This document shows, piece by piece, positions 1 through 8,996 of a DNA stretch of 64,000 nucleotides; position 1 is the stretch's first letter; each line of letters begins with the position of its first letter. A program made the translations under genes and the position numbers. A model generated the notes under the pieces. That model saw only the letters and a list, made by a program, of their open reading frames with translations, ran no database searches and was not told the DNA's origin. Source of the stretch: Solirubrobacterales bacterium (GTDB lineage Bacteria; Actinomycetota; Thermoleophilia; Solirubrobacterales; 70-9); contig DATMZR010000006.1 in NCBI GenBank assembly GCA_035573435.1, forward strand, positions 124,001 to 188,000, read 5' to 3'.

Positions 1-1497
1 GGCAATCCGGTGTCGGGATTCCCGGTGTTGGTCGTCGATCCCAGCAAGGTGCAGGCGATCGATCCCCAGACCCACCAGGTCACGTTCAAGACCGACTCCG
101 GCTCCTTCCAGCAGGGTGCGATCGTCGACACGCCCGCGATCGCGGACCTGAACGGTGACGGAGACCGGGAGATCGTCGTCGGCACGAACGAGGAATACGA
201 CGCCGGCCAGGACGGCGGCTGGAACGCTGCTCCCGCGAACAGCGCCTCGTTCAACCTGCTCGACCAGCTCGGGCAGGGCATCGACCAGTTCAAGTCGGCG
301 TGCGGCAGCTCCTGCGACGACATCCCGGATCCGCCCATCAAGCCGGCCAACTCGCGCCTCTACGCCATCCACCCCGACGGCAACGCGCACCCCGGCGGCG
401 ACCCCTTCCTTTCGGGCTGGCCGGCCCGGGTCGCGATCGTCTCCGCCGAGCTCCTTCCGGTCGTGGGGGAAGGGGTCACGGGATATCCGATCGTGGGCAA
501 CGTCAACTGTGGCAGCGGGGCCGGCCCGAAGGTCGGCGTGATGGCCAACAACGGGCTCGCGTACGTCTTCGACACCGATGGGCAGTCGTGCTACGGCCAG
601 TCGGGCGGCGCCGACGTCCCGCTTCAGACCGATGGCTACGCCGGCCAGCCCGACCATCCCTTGGTCCCGGCTGTCGGCCTGCCGGCGTTCGCCAACCTCG
701 ACGGGACCGGGCTCAGCTTCATCGGTCCCGCCGCCGGTCTCGGCCGGGCCCTGGATGTCGCCTTGCCCGACTATCAGCCCACCGGCCAGGACTTCCTCGC
801 CGCGTGGAGCGTGCCAGGCGGGGGCCAGCTACGTCCGGGCTTCCCGCAGGCGGTGAACGACCTCCAGTTCCTCACCGGGCCATCGGTGGCCGATCTCGAC
901 GGCCTGCCGGGTCAGGAGATCGTCGCGGGTACTGCGAGCATGGACTTGAATGCGTTCAGCGCCGCCGGCAACGAGCTCCCCGGATGGCCGAAGCTGACCA
1001 CGGACTGGACCGTGGCCAACCCGACTGTCGGCTCGTTCGGGACGCTGGACACCGCCTCCTCCGCACGCAAGGTGGTGATCTCGGAGACTCGCTCCGGGTA
1101 TGTCGACGCCCACTCCACCGACGCGCCGGCGTGCTCGCCCTCCACCTGGCCCCGCTTCCATCACGACAACGCCAACTCAGGCGACTACGCGCGGGATGCG
1201 ATCTTGCCCGGCAAGCCTTTCGGGCTCAGCTCGACCCCCACGCGAATCAGCTTCAAGGCGCCGGGGGACGACCTGCTGTGCGGCTCCGCCGACCACTACC
1301 AGGTGGTGACCTCGAACAACCCGATCAACGAAGCCAACTTCGCGGCGGCCGATCCCTTGATCGGTGCCCCCGCGCCGGCCGCCCCGGGCGCGACCCAGAC
1401 CTATGTGTTGCCCGGCGCCGCGAAGCGCTACGTGGCGGTCCGCGCAGTCGACGAGCAGGGCAATGTCGGGCGCCCGGCCTCAGTGGACCTGGGCTAG
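1..1497 (+). CDS. FG-GAP/VCBS repeat surface protein, 5' end missing
   Basis: The frame is open from the first base of the window, so the N-terminus lies outside it. About 495 residues are visible. They contain calcium-binding-like FG-GAP blades: D-L-N-G-D-G-D followed by R-E-I-V-V-G near residue 45, a second F-A-N-L-D-G-T-G near 225, and a third A-D-L-D-G-L-P-G-Q-E-I-V near 295. The last ~90 residues look like a fibronectin III-type domain ending in V-A-V-R-A-V-D-E-Q-G-N-V. Families with this layout are usually secreted or cell-surface beta-propeller proteins, sometimes linked to subtilases. The signal peptide and any catalytic domain would be upstream. The specific role is unknown. Confidence 0.8.
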   Translation, partial: GNPVSGFPVLVVDPSKVQAIDPQTHQVTFKTDSGSFQQGAIVDTPAIADLNGDGDREIVVGTNEEYDAGQDGGWNAAPANSASFNLLDQLGQGIDQFKSACGSSCDDIPDPPIKPANSRLYAIHPDGNAHPGGDPFLSGWPARVAIVSAELLPVVGEGVTGYPIVGNVNCGSGAGPKVGVMANNGLAYVFDTDGQSCYGQSGGADVPLQTDGYAGQPDHPLVPAVGLPAFANLDGTGLSFIGPAAGLGRALDVALPDYQPTGQDFLAAWSVPGGGQLRPGFPQAVNDLQFLTGPSVADLDGLPGQEIVAGTASMDLNAFSAAGNELPGWPKLTTDWTVANPTVGSFGTLDTASSARKVVISETRSGYVDAHSTDAPACSPSTWPRFHHDNANSGDYARDAILPGKPFGLSSTPTRISFKAPGDDLLCGSADHYQVVTSNNPINEANFAAADPLIGAPAPAAPGATQTYVLPGAAKRYVAVRAVDEQGNVGRPASVDLG

Positions 1498-1561
1498 GGC
1501 CAGCCCGGAACACCTGAACACCCAAAGCCGCTTCGTACCGGTGGGCTGGCAGGATGAATCG

Positions 1562-2725
1562 ATGCGCCGCCTGCTCCTGCTCGGGTCGACCGTGGTCTTC
1601 CTCGACGTCGTCTTCTACGAGGCGATAATCCCGCTGCTGCCGGAGTACGTTGACGACCTGGGGCTCTCCAAGGCGGCGGCCGGCCTGCTGTCGGCGGCCT
1701 ATGCGGCCGGCACGCTGGTCGCTGCATTGCCTGCCGGATTGATGGCGGCACGTGTGGGTCCGCGGCGCACGCTGATCTCCGGGCTCGCGCTGCTCGGCGT
1801 CGCGAGCCTGGTATTCGGTTTCGGGAATCAGGTGGTCCTGCTGGACGCCGCCCGGTTCGTTCAGGGGGTGGGTGGCGCGCTGGCTTGGGCCGGGGCGCTG
1901 ACCTGGCTGATCCTGGCCACGCCCGAGAAGCGGCGCGGCTCGGTGATCGGGGACGTGCTCGGCGTTGCCATCGCGGGCGCGCTGCTGGGCCCGGCCGTCG
2001 GGGCGCTCGCCGGTGAGGTCGGCACCGAGCCTGTCTTCTCGTCGGTTCTGGTGCTGACCGCGGCGCTTTCGGTGGCCGCGCTCCGCATCCCGGAGCCGGA
2101 GCGCGGCCCTCAGCAGCAGCTGGGCGAGGTCTGGGAGGCGATCACCAGCCCTCCGGTGCTGCGCGCGACCTGGTACGTGGCGGCCCCGTCGGCGATGTTC
2201 GGCCTGATCGCCGTGCTGGTCCCGCTGCGGATCGACGAGCTTGGCGGCGGCGCCGGCCTGGTGGCGGGCGGCTTCATGCTTGGAGCCGGGCTCGAGGCGA
2301 TCATGGCTCCCCTGGTGGGTCGTCTCTCCGACCGTGTTGGCAGGCTTCGGCCGTACACGGTGGGGATGCTGATCTCAGCCGCCGCGATCGCCGTCGTCCC
2401 CGCCCCCGAGACGCTCGGCCTGATGCTGGCCGTCCTCATCGTCACCTCGTTGGGAGCGGGCATCTGCTTCGTGCCGGCGTTGGCGATGCTGAGCGACTCG
2501 GCCGAAGCCACCGATTTGCACCAGGGGCTCGCCGCCGGGCTGATCAACATCGCGTGGGCGTCCGGGCAGGTCTTCGGCGGTGTGGCTGGGGGTGTAGCGG
2601 CCGCTGGAGCCGGTGACGCCCTGCCGTGCCTGCTCGCAGCGGCACTCCTGCTGGCGACGATTGCCGCGGCTCGTCTGGCTACGGCTCCTGCAGCACCGAC
2701 AGGATATTCCCGGCCGGGTCCTTGA
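1562..2725 (+). CDS. MFS transporter (12-TM multidrug-type)
   Basis: A 387-residue integral membrane protein made of alternating hydrophobic segments. The N-terminal half contains the MFS loop 2-3 motif (A-A-R-V-G-P-R-R) near residue 60, and the second half repeats it as G-R-L-S-D-R-V-G-R. It probably exports a drug or metabolite by proton antiport; the substrate cannot be read from sequence. The ATG at 1562 is preferred over the longer open frame upstream because it follows a GGA-type ribosome site and begins directly with the first transmembrane helix. Its 3' end overlaps the convergent VOC gene by 47 bases. Confidence 0.9.
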   Translation: MRRLLLLGSTVVFLDVVFYEAIIPLLPEYVDDLGLSKAAAGLLSAAYAAGTLVAALPAGLMAARVGPRRTLISGLALLGVASLVFGFGNQVVLLDAARFVQGVGGALAWAGALTWLILATPEKRRGSVIGDVLGVAIAGALLGPAVGALAGEVGTEPVFSSVLVLTAALSVAALRIPEPERGPQQQLGEVWEAITSPPVLRATWYVAAPSAMFGLIAVLVPLRIDELGGGAGLVAGGFMLGAGLEAIMAPLVGRLSDRVGRLRPYTVGMLISAAAIAVVPAPETLGLMLAVLIVTSLGAGICFVPALAMLSDSAEATDLHQGLAAGLINIAWASGQVFGGVAGGVAAAGAGDALPCLLAAALLLATIAAARLATAPAAPTGYSRPGP

Positions 2726-3059
2726 ACCAGGCGATGGCCGGCCCCGGGCCGCGTGCGATGCCCTTCTCGTCCTGATCGAAGCTGTCGTAGCGCTCGAACT
2801 GGACCCCGCGCGAGGCCAGCTCGTCGACCGCCTGGTCGATGTCGTCCACGGGAAAGTTCAGGATCGTGTAGGTGGCTGGAGTGAAGTCAGGCTTCACATA
2901 GACGAGCGTCGTCCGGTCGCCGGCGAGGTCCAGCGACATGAGGCCGTTTTCCTGGGACATCACCGACGTCTTGATCCCGAGCGTCTCGCCGTAGAACTGC
3001 CGGGCCTTTCCGAGATCATCGACGGCGAAGCCGCTGTATGCCCTGGTGTTGGCGAACAT
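2679..3059 (-). CDS. VOC (glyoxalase/bleomycin-resistance fold) family protein
   Basis: A 126-residue single-domain VOC protein. It begins with the typical pattern of a strand then D-D-L-G-K-A-R-Q-F-Y-G-E-T-L-G and ends with W-F-K-D-P-A-G-N-I-L-S-V-L. This superfamily includes glyoxalase I, extradiol dioxygenases and drug-binding proteins; no specific substrate can be assigned. It has a good AGGAG site 6 bases before its ATG and lies 17 bases downstream of the ECF sigma gene on the same strand, so the two probably form an operon. Small VOC or DGPF proteins often accompany SnoaL-tailed ECF sigma factors. Confidence 0.88.
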   Translation of the reverse strand: MFANTRAYSGFAVDDLGKARQFYGETLGIKTSVMSQENGLMSLDLAGDRTTLVYVKPDFTPATYTILNFPVDDIDQAVDELASRGVQFERYDSFDQDEKGIARGPGPAIAWFKDPAGNILSVLQEP

Positions 3060-3076
3060 GGCTACTCCTCGCCGCG

Positions 3077-4192
3077 TCAGTCCACTCGGTCCGGCATGCC
3101 GAAGCGCTCGAAGAAGTCCACGAACCGCCCGGCGACGATCGGCTCCTCCGGCCAGCGCCGGTACGCATCGAGGTCGCGGGATTCCGTCGCCCTGCAGATG
3201 AACGCCGTGACGTCGCTGATCGACCGATCGCGCACGGTGAGCACGTTGAGCGCGAACGGGAGGTGGGTCCCCGCCGCCTCATCCCAGCAGTAGAAAGCCA
3301 GCGCCGGCTGACCGTTGGCGGGGACGTAGATGTGGCGCCACCGCCAGGCGCCCGAGAGAGGTCCGACATGCATGAACTCGGTGAGCTGCTCGTGACCCTT
3401 GTGCCAGCTCGGAGCGGGCGGCATCGAGAAGCACGCGTCCTCGGACAGCATCGCGACCACCGCGTCGATGTCACCGCGGTCCCACGCATCCAGATATCCC
3501 TGTACCACCTCGCGCACCCCGTCGTCGCCGAGGGAGCGCAGCGTCGCCTGCTGACTCTGCTCGGGCGTGCGCTCGTCGACCGCCTTGCGAGCTCGTTGGA
3601 GGGCGCTGTTCACGGATGCGGTGGTCGCATCTAGCATCTCCGCGACCTCCTTGGCTGAGAAGCCGAGTACCTCACGCAGGATCAAGACCGCGCGCTGCGT
3701 CGCCGGCAGATGCTGGAGCGCTGCGATGAAGGCGAGCTCCACCGCCTCTCGCTGCTCATAGCGCGCCTCGGGTGCCGCATACCCGTCCTCTAGTCCGAGC
3801 GTCTCGTCCGGGTAGGGCTCGACCCAAACCGATTCGGCGAGGGGCAGGTGGGGGCCGTCGTGGGGATCGATTGGCGGCCCGTAATCGACCGGCAGCATAC
3901 GCTTGGGCCGCTTCTCGATGGCGTCGAGCGAGGTGTTGGTCGCGATCCGGTAGAGCCAGGATCGAAGCGAGCTTCGGCCCTCGAACTTCGGCAAGGCGCG
4001 CCAGGCTCGCAGCAGCGCCTCCTGGAGCGCGTCCTCTGCATCGTGAACGGAGCCGAGCATGCGGTAGCAGTGGGCGTGGAGCTCGCCGCGATGCGGCTCG
4101 ACGAGGCGCTGGTATGCACCCTCGTCGCCACCCCGCGCCGCCTCGATCAGCTCAGCCTCCTGGGCGGTCGGGTTAGCGGGGCCGGCGCTCAT
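3077..4192 (-). CDS. ECF sigma-70 factor with C-terminal SnoaL-like domain
   Basis: A 371-residue sigma factor of the TIGR02960 (SigX5, ECF56-like) type. Region 2 lies at about residues 20-90 (H-C-Y-R-M-L-G-S then D-A-E-D-A-L-Q-E, and S-W-L-Y-R-I-A-T-N). A linker with W-V-E-P-Y-P-D follows. Region 4 is at about 165-220, with the helix-turn-helix L-G-F-S-A-K-E-V-A-E-M-L. Residues ~245-360 form a SnoaL/NTF2-like domain with no anti-sigma gene nearby. In related ECF41/ECF56 proteins that domain modulates activity in place of an anti-sigma factor. The ATG at 4192 is chosen; an upstream ATG at 4231 is possible. It precedes and probably drives the VOC gene. Confidence 0.92.
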   Translation of the reverse strand: MSAGPANPTAQEAELIEAARGGDEGAYQRLVEPHRGELHAHCYRMLGSVHDAEDALQEALLRAWRALPKFEGRSSLRSWLYRIATNTSLDAIEKRPKRMLPVDYGPPIDPHDGPHLPLAESVWVEPYPDETLGLEDGYAAPEARYEQREAVELAFIAALQHLPATQRAVLILREVLGFSAKEVAEMLDATTASVNSALQRARKAVDERTPEQSQQATLRSLGDDGVREVVQGYLDAWDRGDIDAVVAMLSEDACFSMPPAPSWHKGHEQLTEFMHVGPLSGAWRWRHIYVPANGQPALAFYCWDEAAGTHLPFALNVLTVRDRSISDVTAFICRATESRDLDAYRRWPEEPIVAGRFVDFFERFGMPDRVD

Positions 4193-4283
4193 CTCCAAGG
4201 AGGTTAGAGGGGCACCACGGGCCGGGGTCATCGGCCACCGATGAATCCGCGTCCCCGGGACGGTCAGAGTGTGCAGGGGCAGT

Positions 4284-4649
4284 ATGGGAGCGCCTTCAAA
4301 CGCCGTCGTCCATCTGGAGCTGCACACCGGCGATCTAGCCGAGGCCCGGGCGCTCTACGCACAGCTCTGCGGTTGGCGGGCGGAGCGAATCGAAACCGGC
4401 TGTGGCGCGTACAACGCGCTCGAACTGGGCGGGGGGCTTGGCGGGGGCATCGTCGAGTGCCAGACCAGCCGCCCGCTTTGGCTACCCTACGTGCAGGTCG
4501 CCGAGATCGCCGCGGCCACGGATCGGGCGCGCCGGCTCGGCGCCTTGGTTCTGTTGGAGCCCCGCGAGGGCCCGGCGGGCTGGCGCAGCGTCGTCACCAC
4601 CCCGGCCGGTGCGGAGATCGCCTTCTGGCAACCCAAGCAGCATCGCTGA
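4284..4649 (+). CDS. VOC family protein, glyoxalase-like
   Basis: A 121-residue VOC-fold protein: H-L-E-L-H-T-G-D-L-A-E-A-R-A-L-Y near the N-terminus and T-P-A-G-A-E-I-A-F-W near the C-terminus. It belongs to the branch whose members are annotated as lyase/dioxygenase-like enzymes or ligand binders of unknown substrate. The ATG at 4284 is preferred over the GTG at 4269 because an AGGGGC-type site sits before it. It is divergent from the ECF sigma gene; the ~90 bases between them must hold both promoters. Confidence 0.85.
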   Translation: MGAPSNAVVHLELHTGDLAEARALYAQLCGWRAERIETGCGAYNALELGGGLGGGIVECQTSRPLWLPYVQVAEIAAATDRARRLGALVLLEPREGPAGWRSVVTTPAGAEIAFWQPKQHR

Positions 4650-4731
4650 GGGTCGGGCGGTGCCGCCGATGAGTCCCGGTACCTCAGCCGGTCTCTCGTA
4701 GAGAGCCAACAACAGAGGAGGCAAGCACACG

Positions 4732-6216
4732 ATGACCGAGGCTCGGTCGCAAACCGATACGGACCGCTGGGTCGCCCTCTACGTGCTCTGCGTGGGGATG
4801 CTCATGATCGTGCTCGACGCGACGATCGTGAACGTCGCGCTGCCCACGATCAAGGACGACCTCGGCTTCTCGCAGTCGAACCTCGCCTGGATCGTGAACG
4901 CCTACCTGATCGCGTTCGGCGGTCTGCTCCTGCTCGCGGGGAGGATCGGCGATCTGGTCGGCCAGCGTCGCGTATTCCTGATTGGCCTCGCCGTCTTCTC
5001 CACGGCCTCCCTGGTTTGTGCCACGGCGCAGAGCCAGGGAATGCTGATCGGAGCACGGTTCATCCAGGGCGCAGGTGGCGCGGTCGCCTCGGCGGTGATC
5101 CTCGGGATGATCGTGACGATGTTCCCGGAGCCTCGCGAGCAGGCAAAGGCGATCGGCGTCTACAGCTTCGTCGCCTCGGCAGGGGCCTCGATCGGGCTGC
5201 TCGCGGGCGGCATCCTCACCGAGGCGATCAACTGGCACTGGATCTTCTTCATCAACGTCCCGATCGGCATCGCGACCGGGCTCCTGGCGGTGAAACTGGT
5301 CGAAGACCGCCCGGGAATCGGGCTCAAGGCGGGTGCCGACGTCCCCGGCGCCGCCCTCCTCACCGGCGGGCTGATGCTCGGCGTGTACACGCTGCTGGAA
5401 GCGGGAGAGCAGGGGTGGGGGTCGACCCAGACGCTCGGGCTCGGCGGGGCGTCGATCGCGCTGGTCGCCGCATTCATCGTGCGCCAGGCGCGGGTCGCGA
5501 ACCCCCTGATGCCGCTGCGCCTCTTCCGCTCACGGAACGTCACGGGCGCCAACCTGGCAATGGCGCTGCTCGTCGTCGGGTTCTTCGGGATGTTCTTCCT
5601 CGGCGCCCTCTACTTGCAGGGAATCCTCGGCTACAGCCCATTGGAGGTCGGGCTCGCCTTCCTGCCGGCCTGCCTCGTCATGGGGACCCTTTCGCTCGGC
5701 TACGCAGAGCGCCTGATCATGGGCATCGGTCCGCGGGCGGCGCTGATCGCCGGCCTCGTGTTCTCTGGCGCGGGGCTGCTGGTGTTTGCGCGGTCACCGG
5801 TCGACGGAAACTACGTCGTCGACCTCCTCCCGGTGATGCTGCTCCTGGGCGCCGGCGCAGGCACCTGCTTCCCGGCGCTGATGACTCTGGCGATGTCGGG
5901 CGCCACCCGGAGCGACTCCGGTCTCGCGTCGGGCCTCGTCAACACGACGGTGCAGGTGGGCGGCGCCATCGGGCTTGCGGTCCTGGCGACGCTCGCGTCC
6001 GAGCGCACGGACGCCCTGCGCGCCGACGGCGAATCGGCGGCTGCCGCGCTCAACGCCGGCTACCACCTCGCCTACCTGATCGGGGCGGCTGCCGTGGCGG
6101 TGGCGATCGTGGTCGCCGTGTTCGTGGTACGGCCGCAGGCCCGCGGTGCGGCCGCAGATGCCGGTGCTGAAGCTCAGCCGACCGGGACCGAGCCGATCTA
6201 CTCCGAAGCAGTCTGA
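4732..6216 (+). CDS. MFS transporter, DHA2 (EmrB/QacA, 14-TM) family
   Basis: A 494-residue membrane protein. Features include helix-1 motif L-D-A-T-I-V-N-V-A-L-P, the loop motif G-R-I-G-D-L-V-G-Q-R-R, and the antiporter motif C region (A-S-A-G-A-S-I-G-L-L-A-G-G) after helix 4. These define the drug:H+ antiporter-2 family, which exports lipophilic cations and antibiotics. A clear GAGGAGG site lies 10 bases before the ATG, in contrast with the leaderless starts common elsewhere in the window. It is monocistronic, with no adjacent TetR-type regulator. The drug is not predictable. Confidence 0.95.
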   Translation: MTEARSQTDTDRWVALYVLCVGMLMIVLDATIVNVALPTIKDDLGFSQSNLAWIVNAYLIAFGGLLLLAGRIGDLVGQRRVFLIGLAVFSTASLVCATAQSQGMLIGARFIQGAGGAVASAVILGMIVTMFPEPREQAKAIGVYSFVASAGASIGLLAGGILTEAINWHWIFFINVPIGIATGLLAVKLVEDRPGIGLKAGADVPGAALLTGGLMLGVYTLLEAGEQGWGSTQTLGLGGASIALVAAFIVRQARVANPLMPLRLFRSRNVTGANLAMALLVVGFFGMFFLGALYLQGILGYSPLEVGLAFLPACLVMGTLSLGYAERLIMGIGPRAALIAGLVFSGAGLLVFARSPVDGNYVVDLLPVMLLLGAGAGTCFPALMTLAMSGATRSDSGLASGLVNTTVQVGGAIGLAVLATLASERTDALRADGESAAAALNAGYHLAYLIGAAAVAVAIVVAVFVVRPQARGAAADAGAEAQPTGTEPIYSEAV

Positions 6217-6262
6217 GCGCCGCCGCGAGCGCCCGCGAGGTTGGCCACACCCTAAGATCACT

Positions 6263-7710
6263 GTGACCTCGCACACGGAGCGCGCCGCACGTCCTCCAAA
6301 ACCACGGACGCCTTCCCTGTAGACGCCACAGCATCGGCGGCTGAGCGCGCAGCCGCGGGCAAGACGGCGCGCGCGTCGGCTCCCCGATCGAGCCACGCGG
6401 CGTGGGAGCCACCGGTTGGTCGGCTCGATCCGGTTGACGTGCTCGAGGATCAGGCCCAGCACCGGATCCCCGAACTCGTCCCGATTCGGTATGGGCGCAT
6501 GCTGGCCTCCCCGTTCTCCTTCTATCGGGGGGCTGCGGCGATCATGGCCATGGACCTCGCGGACACTCCCACCACCGGCCTCCGGGCGCAGCTGTGCGGC
6601 GATGCCCATCTCTTGAACTTCGGCGTCTTCGCCGCCCCCGACCGCCGTCTGGTGTGGGACCTGAACGACTTCGACGAGACTCTTCCCGGGCCGTGGGAGT
6701 GGGACCTGAAGCGACTCGCGGCGAGCTTCGCCATCGCGGGGCGCGACCGCGGGTTCACGTCCAAGGACACACGTACCGCGGTGCTCTCGACGGCCCGCAC
6801 CTACCGCGAGGCGATGCGTGACTTCGCCGCGAGGCGCAACCTCGACGTCTGGTACGCGCGCCTCGACGTCGACCGCCTCCTCGCGGAATTGGCGAAGGTC
6901 GGCCGGTCCAGGGACATGAAGGCGGCGCGGAAGGACGTCGCGAAGGCCCAGAGGAAGAACAGCCTCAAGGCGTTCGATCGCTTGGTCCGGATGGATGACG
7001 GTGAGCCGCGGATCATCAGCGACCCACCGCTGCTCATTCCGGCTCGCGAGCTCGCCTCCGAGAGTCAGCGCCAGGACCTGGAGGAGCGGATGCGCGAGGT
7101 GCTGCGCCGCTATCGCGAGAGCCTCAAGGGAGACCGCCGGCATCTGTTCGACGGCTACCGATTCGTCGACATGGCCCGTAAGGTCGTGGGCGTCGGGAGC
7201 GTTGGGACGCAGGCCTGGGTGGTGCTGATGATGGGCCGCGACGGGCGGGACCCCTTGTTCATCCAAGCGAAGGAGGCCGAGCCTTCGGTGCTCGAGGCCC
7301 ACGCGGGGGCGAGTGTGTTCGCAAACCACGGTGAGCGGGTGGTGGAGGGGCAATGGCTGATGCAGGCAGCGAGCGATGTTCTCCTCGGCTGGCTTCCGGC
7401 CGTCGGGTACGACGGTCGGGAGCGAGACTTCTATGTCCGCCAGCTGTGGGACGGCAAGAGGTCGGTAGACGTCGAGACCCTGGTTCCGAAGGGCCTCGCG
7501 ATTTACGGACGAATCTGCGGCTGGACCCTGGCTCGCGCCCACGCGCGGTCCGGCGATCGGATCGCGATCGGCGCCTACCTCGGCAAGGGCAAGGCCTTCG
7601 ACCGGGCGGTCGCCGAATTCGCTGAGCGCTACGTGGATCAAAACGAAGCGGACTACGCCGCGCTGGCCGGTGCAGTCAAATCGGGGCGCGTTCGGGCGGA
7701 AACCGACTAG
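6263..7710 (+). CDS. DUF2252 family protein; start disrupted by probable 1-base indel
   Basis: The body matches the DUF2252 family: V-P-I-R-Y-G-R-M then S-P-F-S-F-Y-R-G-A, C-G-D-A-H-L-L-N-F-G and D-L-N-D-F-D-E-T, an arrangement resembling aminoglycoside-kinase-like folds; function unknown. The first start codon in frame is GTG 6439, yet homologous sequence (P-R-S-S-H-A-A-W) continues about 60 codons upstream with no ATG, GTG or TTG. A GTG at 6263 lies one frame away. One extra A in the AAAA run at 6298-6301 would join it to the body. I therefore give 6263 as the likely true start, with an indel (sequencing or real). TAAGAT at 6253 may be its -10 box. Confidence 0.82.
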
Positions 7711-7736
7711 TCCTTGGCGGCACACCTCGAGACCTG

Positions 7737-8030
7737 ATGATCGACTCCGCCCGCGCACGTGAGGTGTTGCGCCGTGCCCGCTCGATTCCCCCCGGCTTCG
7801 TTACGACCTATGGGGACCTGTGTCCGGGCGCGCCTCGGTTTGCCGGCGCGGTTATGGCGTCCTGCCACGACCCCAGCGTTCCATGGCAACGGATCGTGCG
7901 TGCCGATGGGTCCCTGGCCAAAGGGGCGCGCCAACGCCGGCTGCTCGAGGCCGAGGGAACGCCGTTTCGAGGCGCCCGGGTGGACATGGGAGTTGCTTGG
8001 TTCGCGATCGACGACGCCGACGCGGATTGA
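7737..8030 (+). CDS. Alkyltransferase-like (ATL) protein, MGMT family
   Basis: A 97-residue protein covering only the DNA-binding domain of O6-alkylguanine transferases: I-P-P-G-F-V-T-T-Y-G-D-L at residues 17-28 and V-P-W-Q-R-I-V-R-A-D-G at about 48-58. The catalytic P-C-H-R of true transferases is replaced by P-W-Q-R, so it cannot accept alkyl groups. ATL proteins bind O6-alkylguanine and hand the lesion to nucleotide excision repair (known from E. coli YbaZ and yeast Atl1). It lies 1 kb upstream of a true transferase gene, which supports a local alkylation-damage cluster. Confidence 0.9.
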   Translation: MIDSARAREVLRRARSIPPGFVTTYGDLCPGAPRFAGAVMASCHDPSVPWQRIVRADGSLAKGARQRRLLEAEGTPFRGARVDMGVAWFAIDDADAD

Positions 8031-8039
8031 GGGGACCGC

Positions 8040-8045
8040 TAGCCT
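8040..8045 (+). promoter_or_regulatory. -10 box (TAGCCT) of DUF2283 gene
   Basis: TAGCCT lies 8 bases before the GTG at 8054 and there is no Shine-Dalgarno sequence, so the transcript is probably leaderless. No clear -35 box. Confidence 0.5.
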
Positions 8046-8053
8046 GGCGATCC

Positions 8054-8338
8054 GTGAGCCTCAGGGCTGGACCGTACACCTTCTCCCACGTCACCTACGA
8101 CCCGCCCAGTGACGTGGTTTACGCCGCGATCGGCGCGCCGCGTCCGGGCACCCGGGAGGAGACGCCCGAGTCGCATTACCTGCGTTTCGACAGCAGGGGG
8201 CGATTCTCGGGGATCATCCTCATGAGCCCGCGGGCGCAGCTCGAGCGCGAGGGTGGCGTCTACGTCAGCCTCCCCGGGGGCGACCGGGTTCGGGTCCAGG
8301 GGATCGAGCCGCTCGTGGCAGGCGCGGGGGGGAACTAG
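8054..8338 (+). CDS. DUF2283-like small protein
   Basis: A 94-residue protein with the DUF2283 pattern: Y-D-P-P-S-D-V-V-Y-A-A-I near residue 15, then Y-L-R-F-D-S-R-G-R-F-S-G-I-I-L-M near residue 45. DUF2283 proteins are small beta proteins of unknown function. The GTG at 8054 is chosen because it follows a -10 box and because the longer upstream frame overlaps the ATL gene. The Gly/Arg-rich tail is not conserved in the family as I know it. Confidence 0.75.
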   Translation: MSLRAGPYTFSHVTYDPPSDVVYAAIGAPRPGTREETPESHYLRFDSRGRFSGIILMSPRAQLEREGGVYVSLPGGDRVRVQGIEPLVAGAGGN

Positions 8339-8459
8339 ACGGCCCCATGGGCCGGACCCGCAGCGAATGGAGGATTGGGTACCCATAGGGGCCCCAATCG
8401 TTCAGTCGAGATGCGGCGGCACCTCACGTTTCCCCGACGCGGTCCGTTTGTTTAGTTGG

Positions 8460-8996
8460 ATGAGCGCCATGGCAGAGGCATTGCCGCCGTTTCAGGCCTT
8501 CCTCGACGAGCATCTGGAGCCCGTCGGCGCGTTCCTTCGCGGGATGGTGGGCCCCAACGACGCCGAGGACTGTCTTCAGGAGACGTTCCTGGCGGCGCTA
8601 CGGGCCTATCCGCGAGCTGAGCCGCGCAACCTGCGGGCCTGGGTCTTGACCATCGCGCGCCGGAAGGCGGTCGATCACCACCGTTCCCGGGCGCGCCGGG
8701 CCAACCCCGTACCCGCGCCCGAGGAGATCATCGACCGCCAGGGGGACAGTCCGGGGGCGGGCTTGGCGGACGGGGCGCTTGGGATGAGCCCGCGTCACAG
8801 CGAGATCTGGGCGGCGGTGGCCGAGCTCCCCCCGGGTCAGCGGGCCGCCGTCGTGCTGCGGTTCGCCGTTGATCTGCGGTACCGGGACGTGGGCGCCGCC
8901 CTCGGGACGTCGGAGGACGCGGCGCGCCAGAGCGTCCACGAGGCGTTGAGCAAGCTGCGCGCGAGCGCGGCGGAGCTGAAGGAGATGACGAGATGA
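8460..8996 (+). CDS. ECF sigma-70 factor coupled to ogt
   Basis: A 178-residue ECF sigma factor with region 2 (N-D-A-E-D-C-L-Q-E-T-F near residue 35, and W-V-L-T-I-A-R-R-K-A-V-D-H-H near 65) and region 4 (L-P-P-G-Q-R-A-A-V-V-L-R-F and Y-R-D-V-G-A-A-L-G-T) at about 120-165. There is no extra C-terminal domain and no anti-sigma gene beside it. Its stop codon overlaps the ATG of ogt (ATGA), so the two are translationally coupled, which suggests that it controls or responds to DNA alkylation. A second ATG at 8469 is an alternative start. Confidence 0.93.
   Translation: MSAMAEALPPFQAFLDEHLEPVGAFLRGMVGPNDAEDCLQETFLAALRAYPRAEPRNLRAWVLTIARRKAVDHHRSRARRANPVPAPEEIIDRQGDSPGAGLADGALGMSPRHSEIWAAVAELPPGQRAAVVLRFAVDLRYRDVGAALGTSEDAARQSVHEALSKLRASAAELKEMTR

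Noticed and set aside
6439-7710. GTG 6439 as the natural start of the DUF2252 gene
   Set aside because: Conserved family sequence lies directly upstream in frame.
5794-7758. 654-codon minus-strand frame antisense to the exporter and DUF2252 genes
   Set aside because: Arg/Pro/His-rich shadow with no motif.
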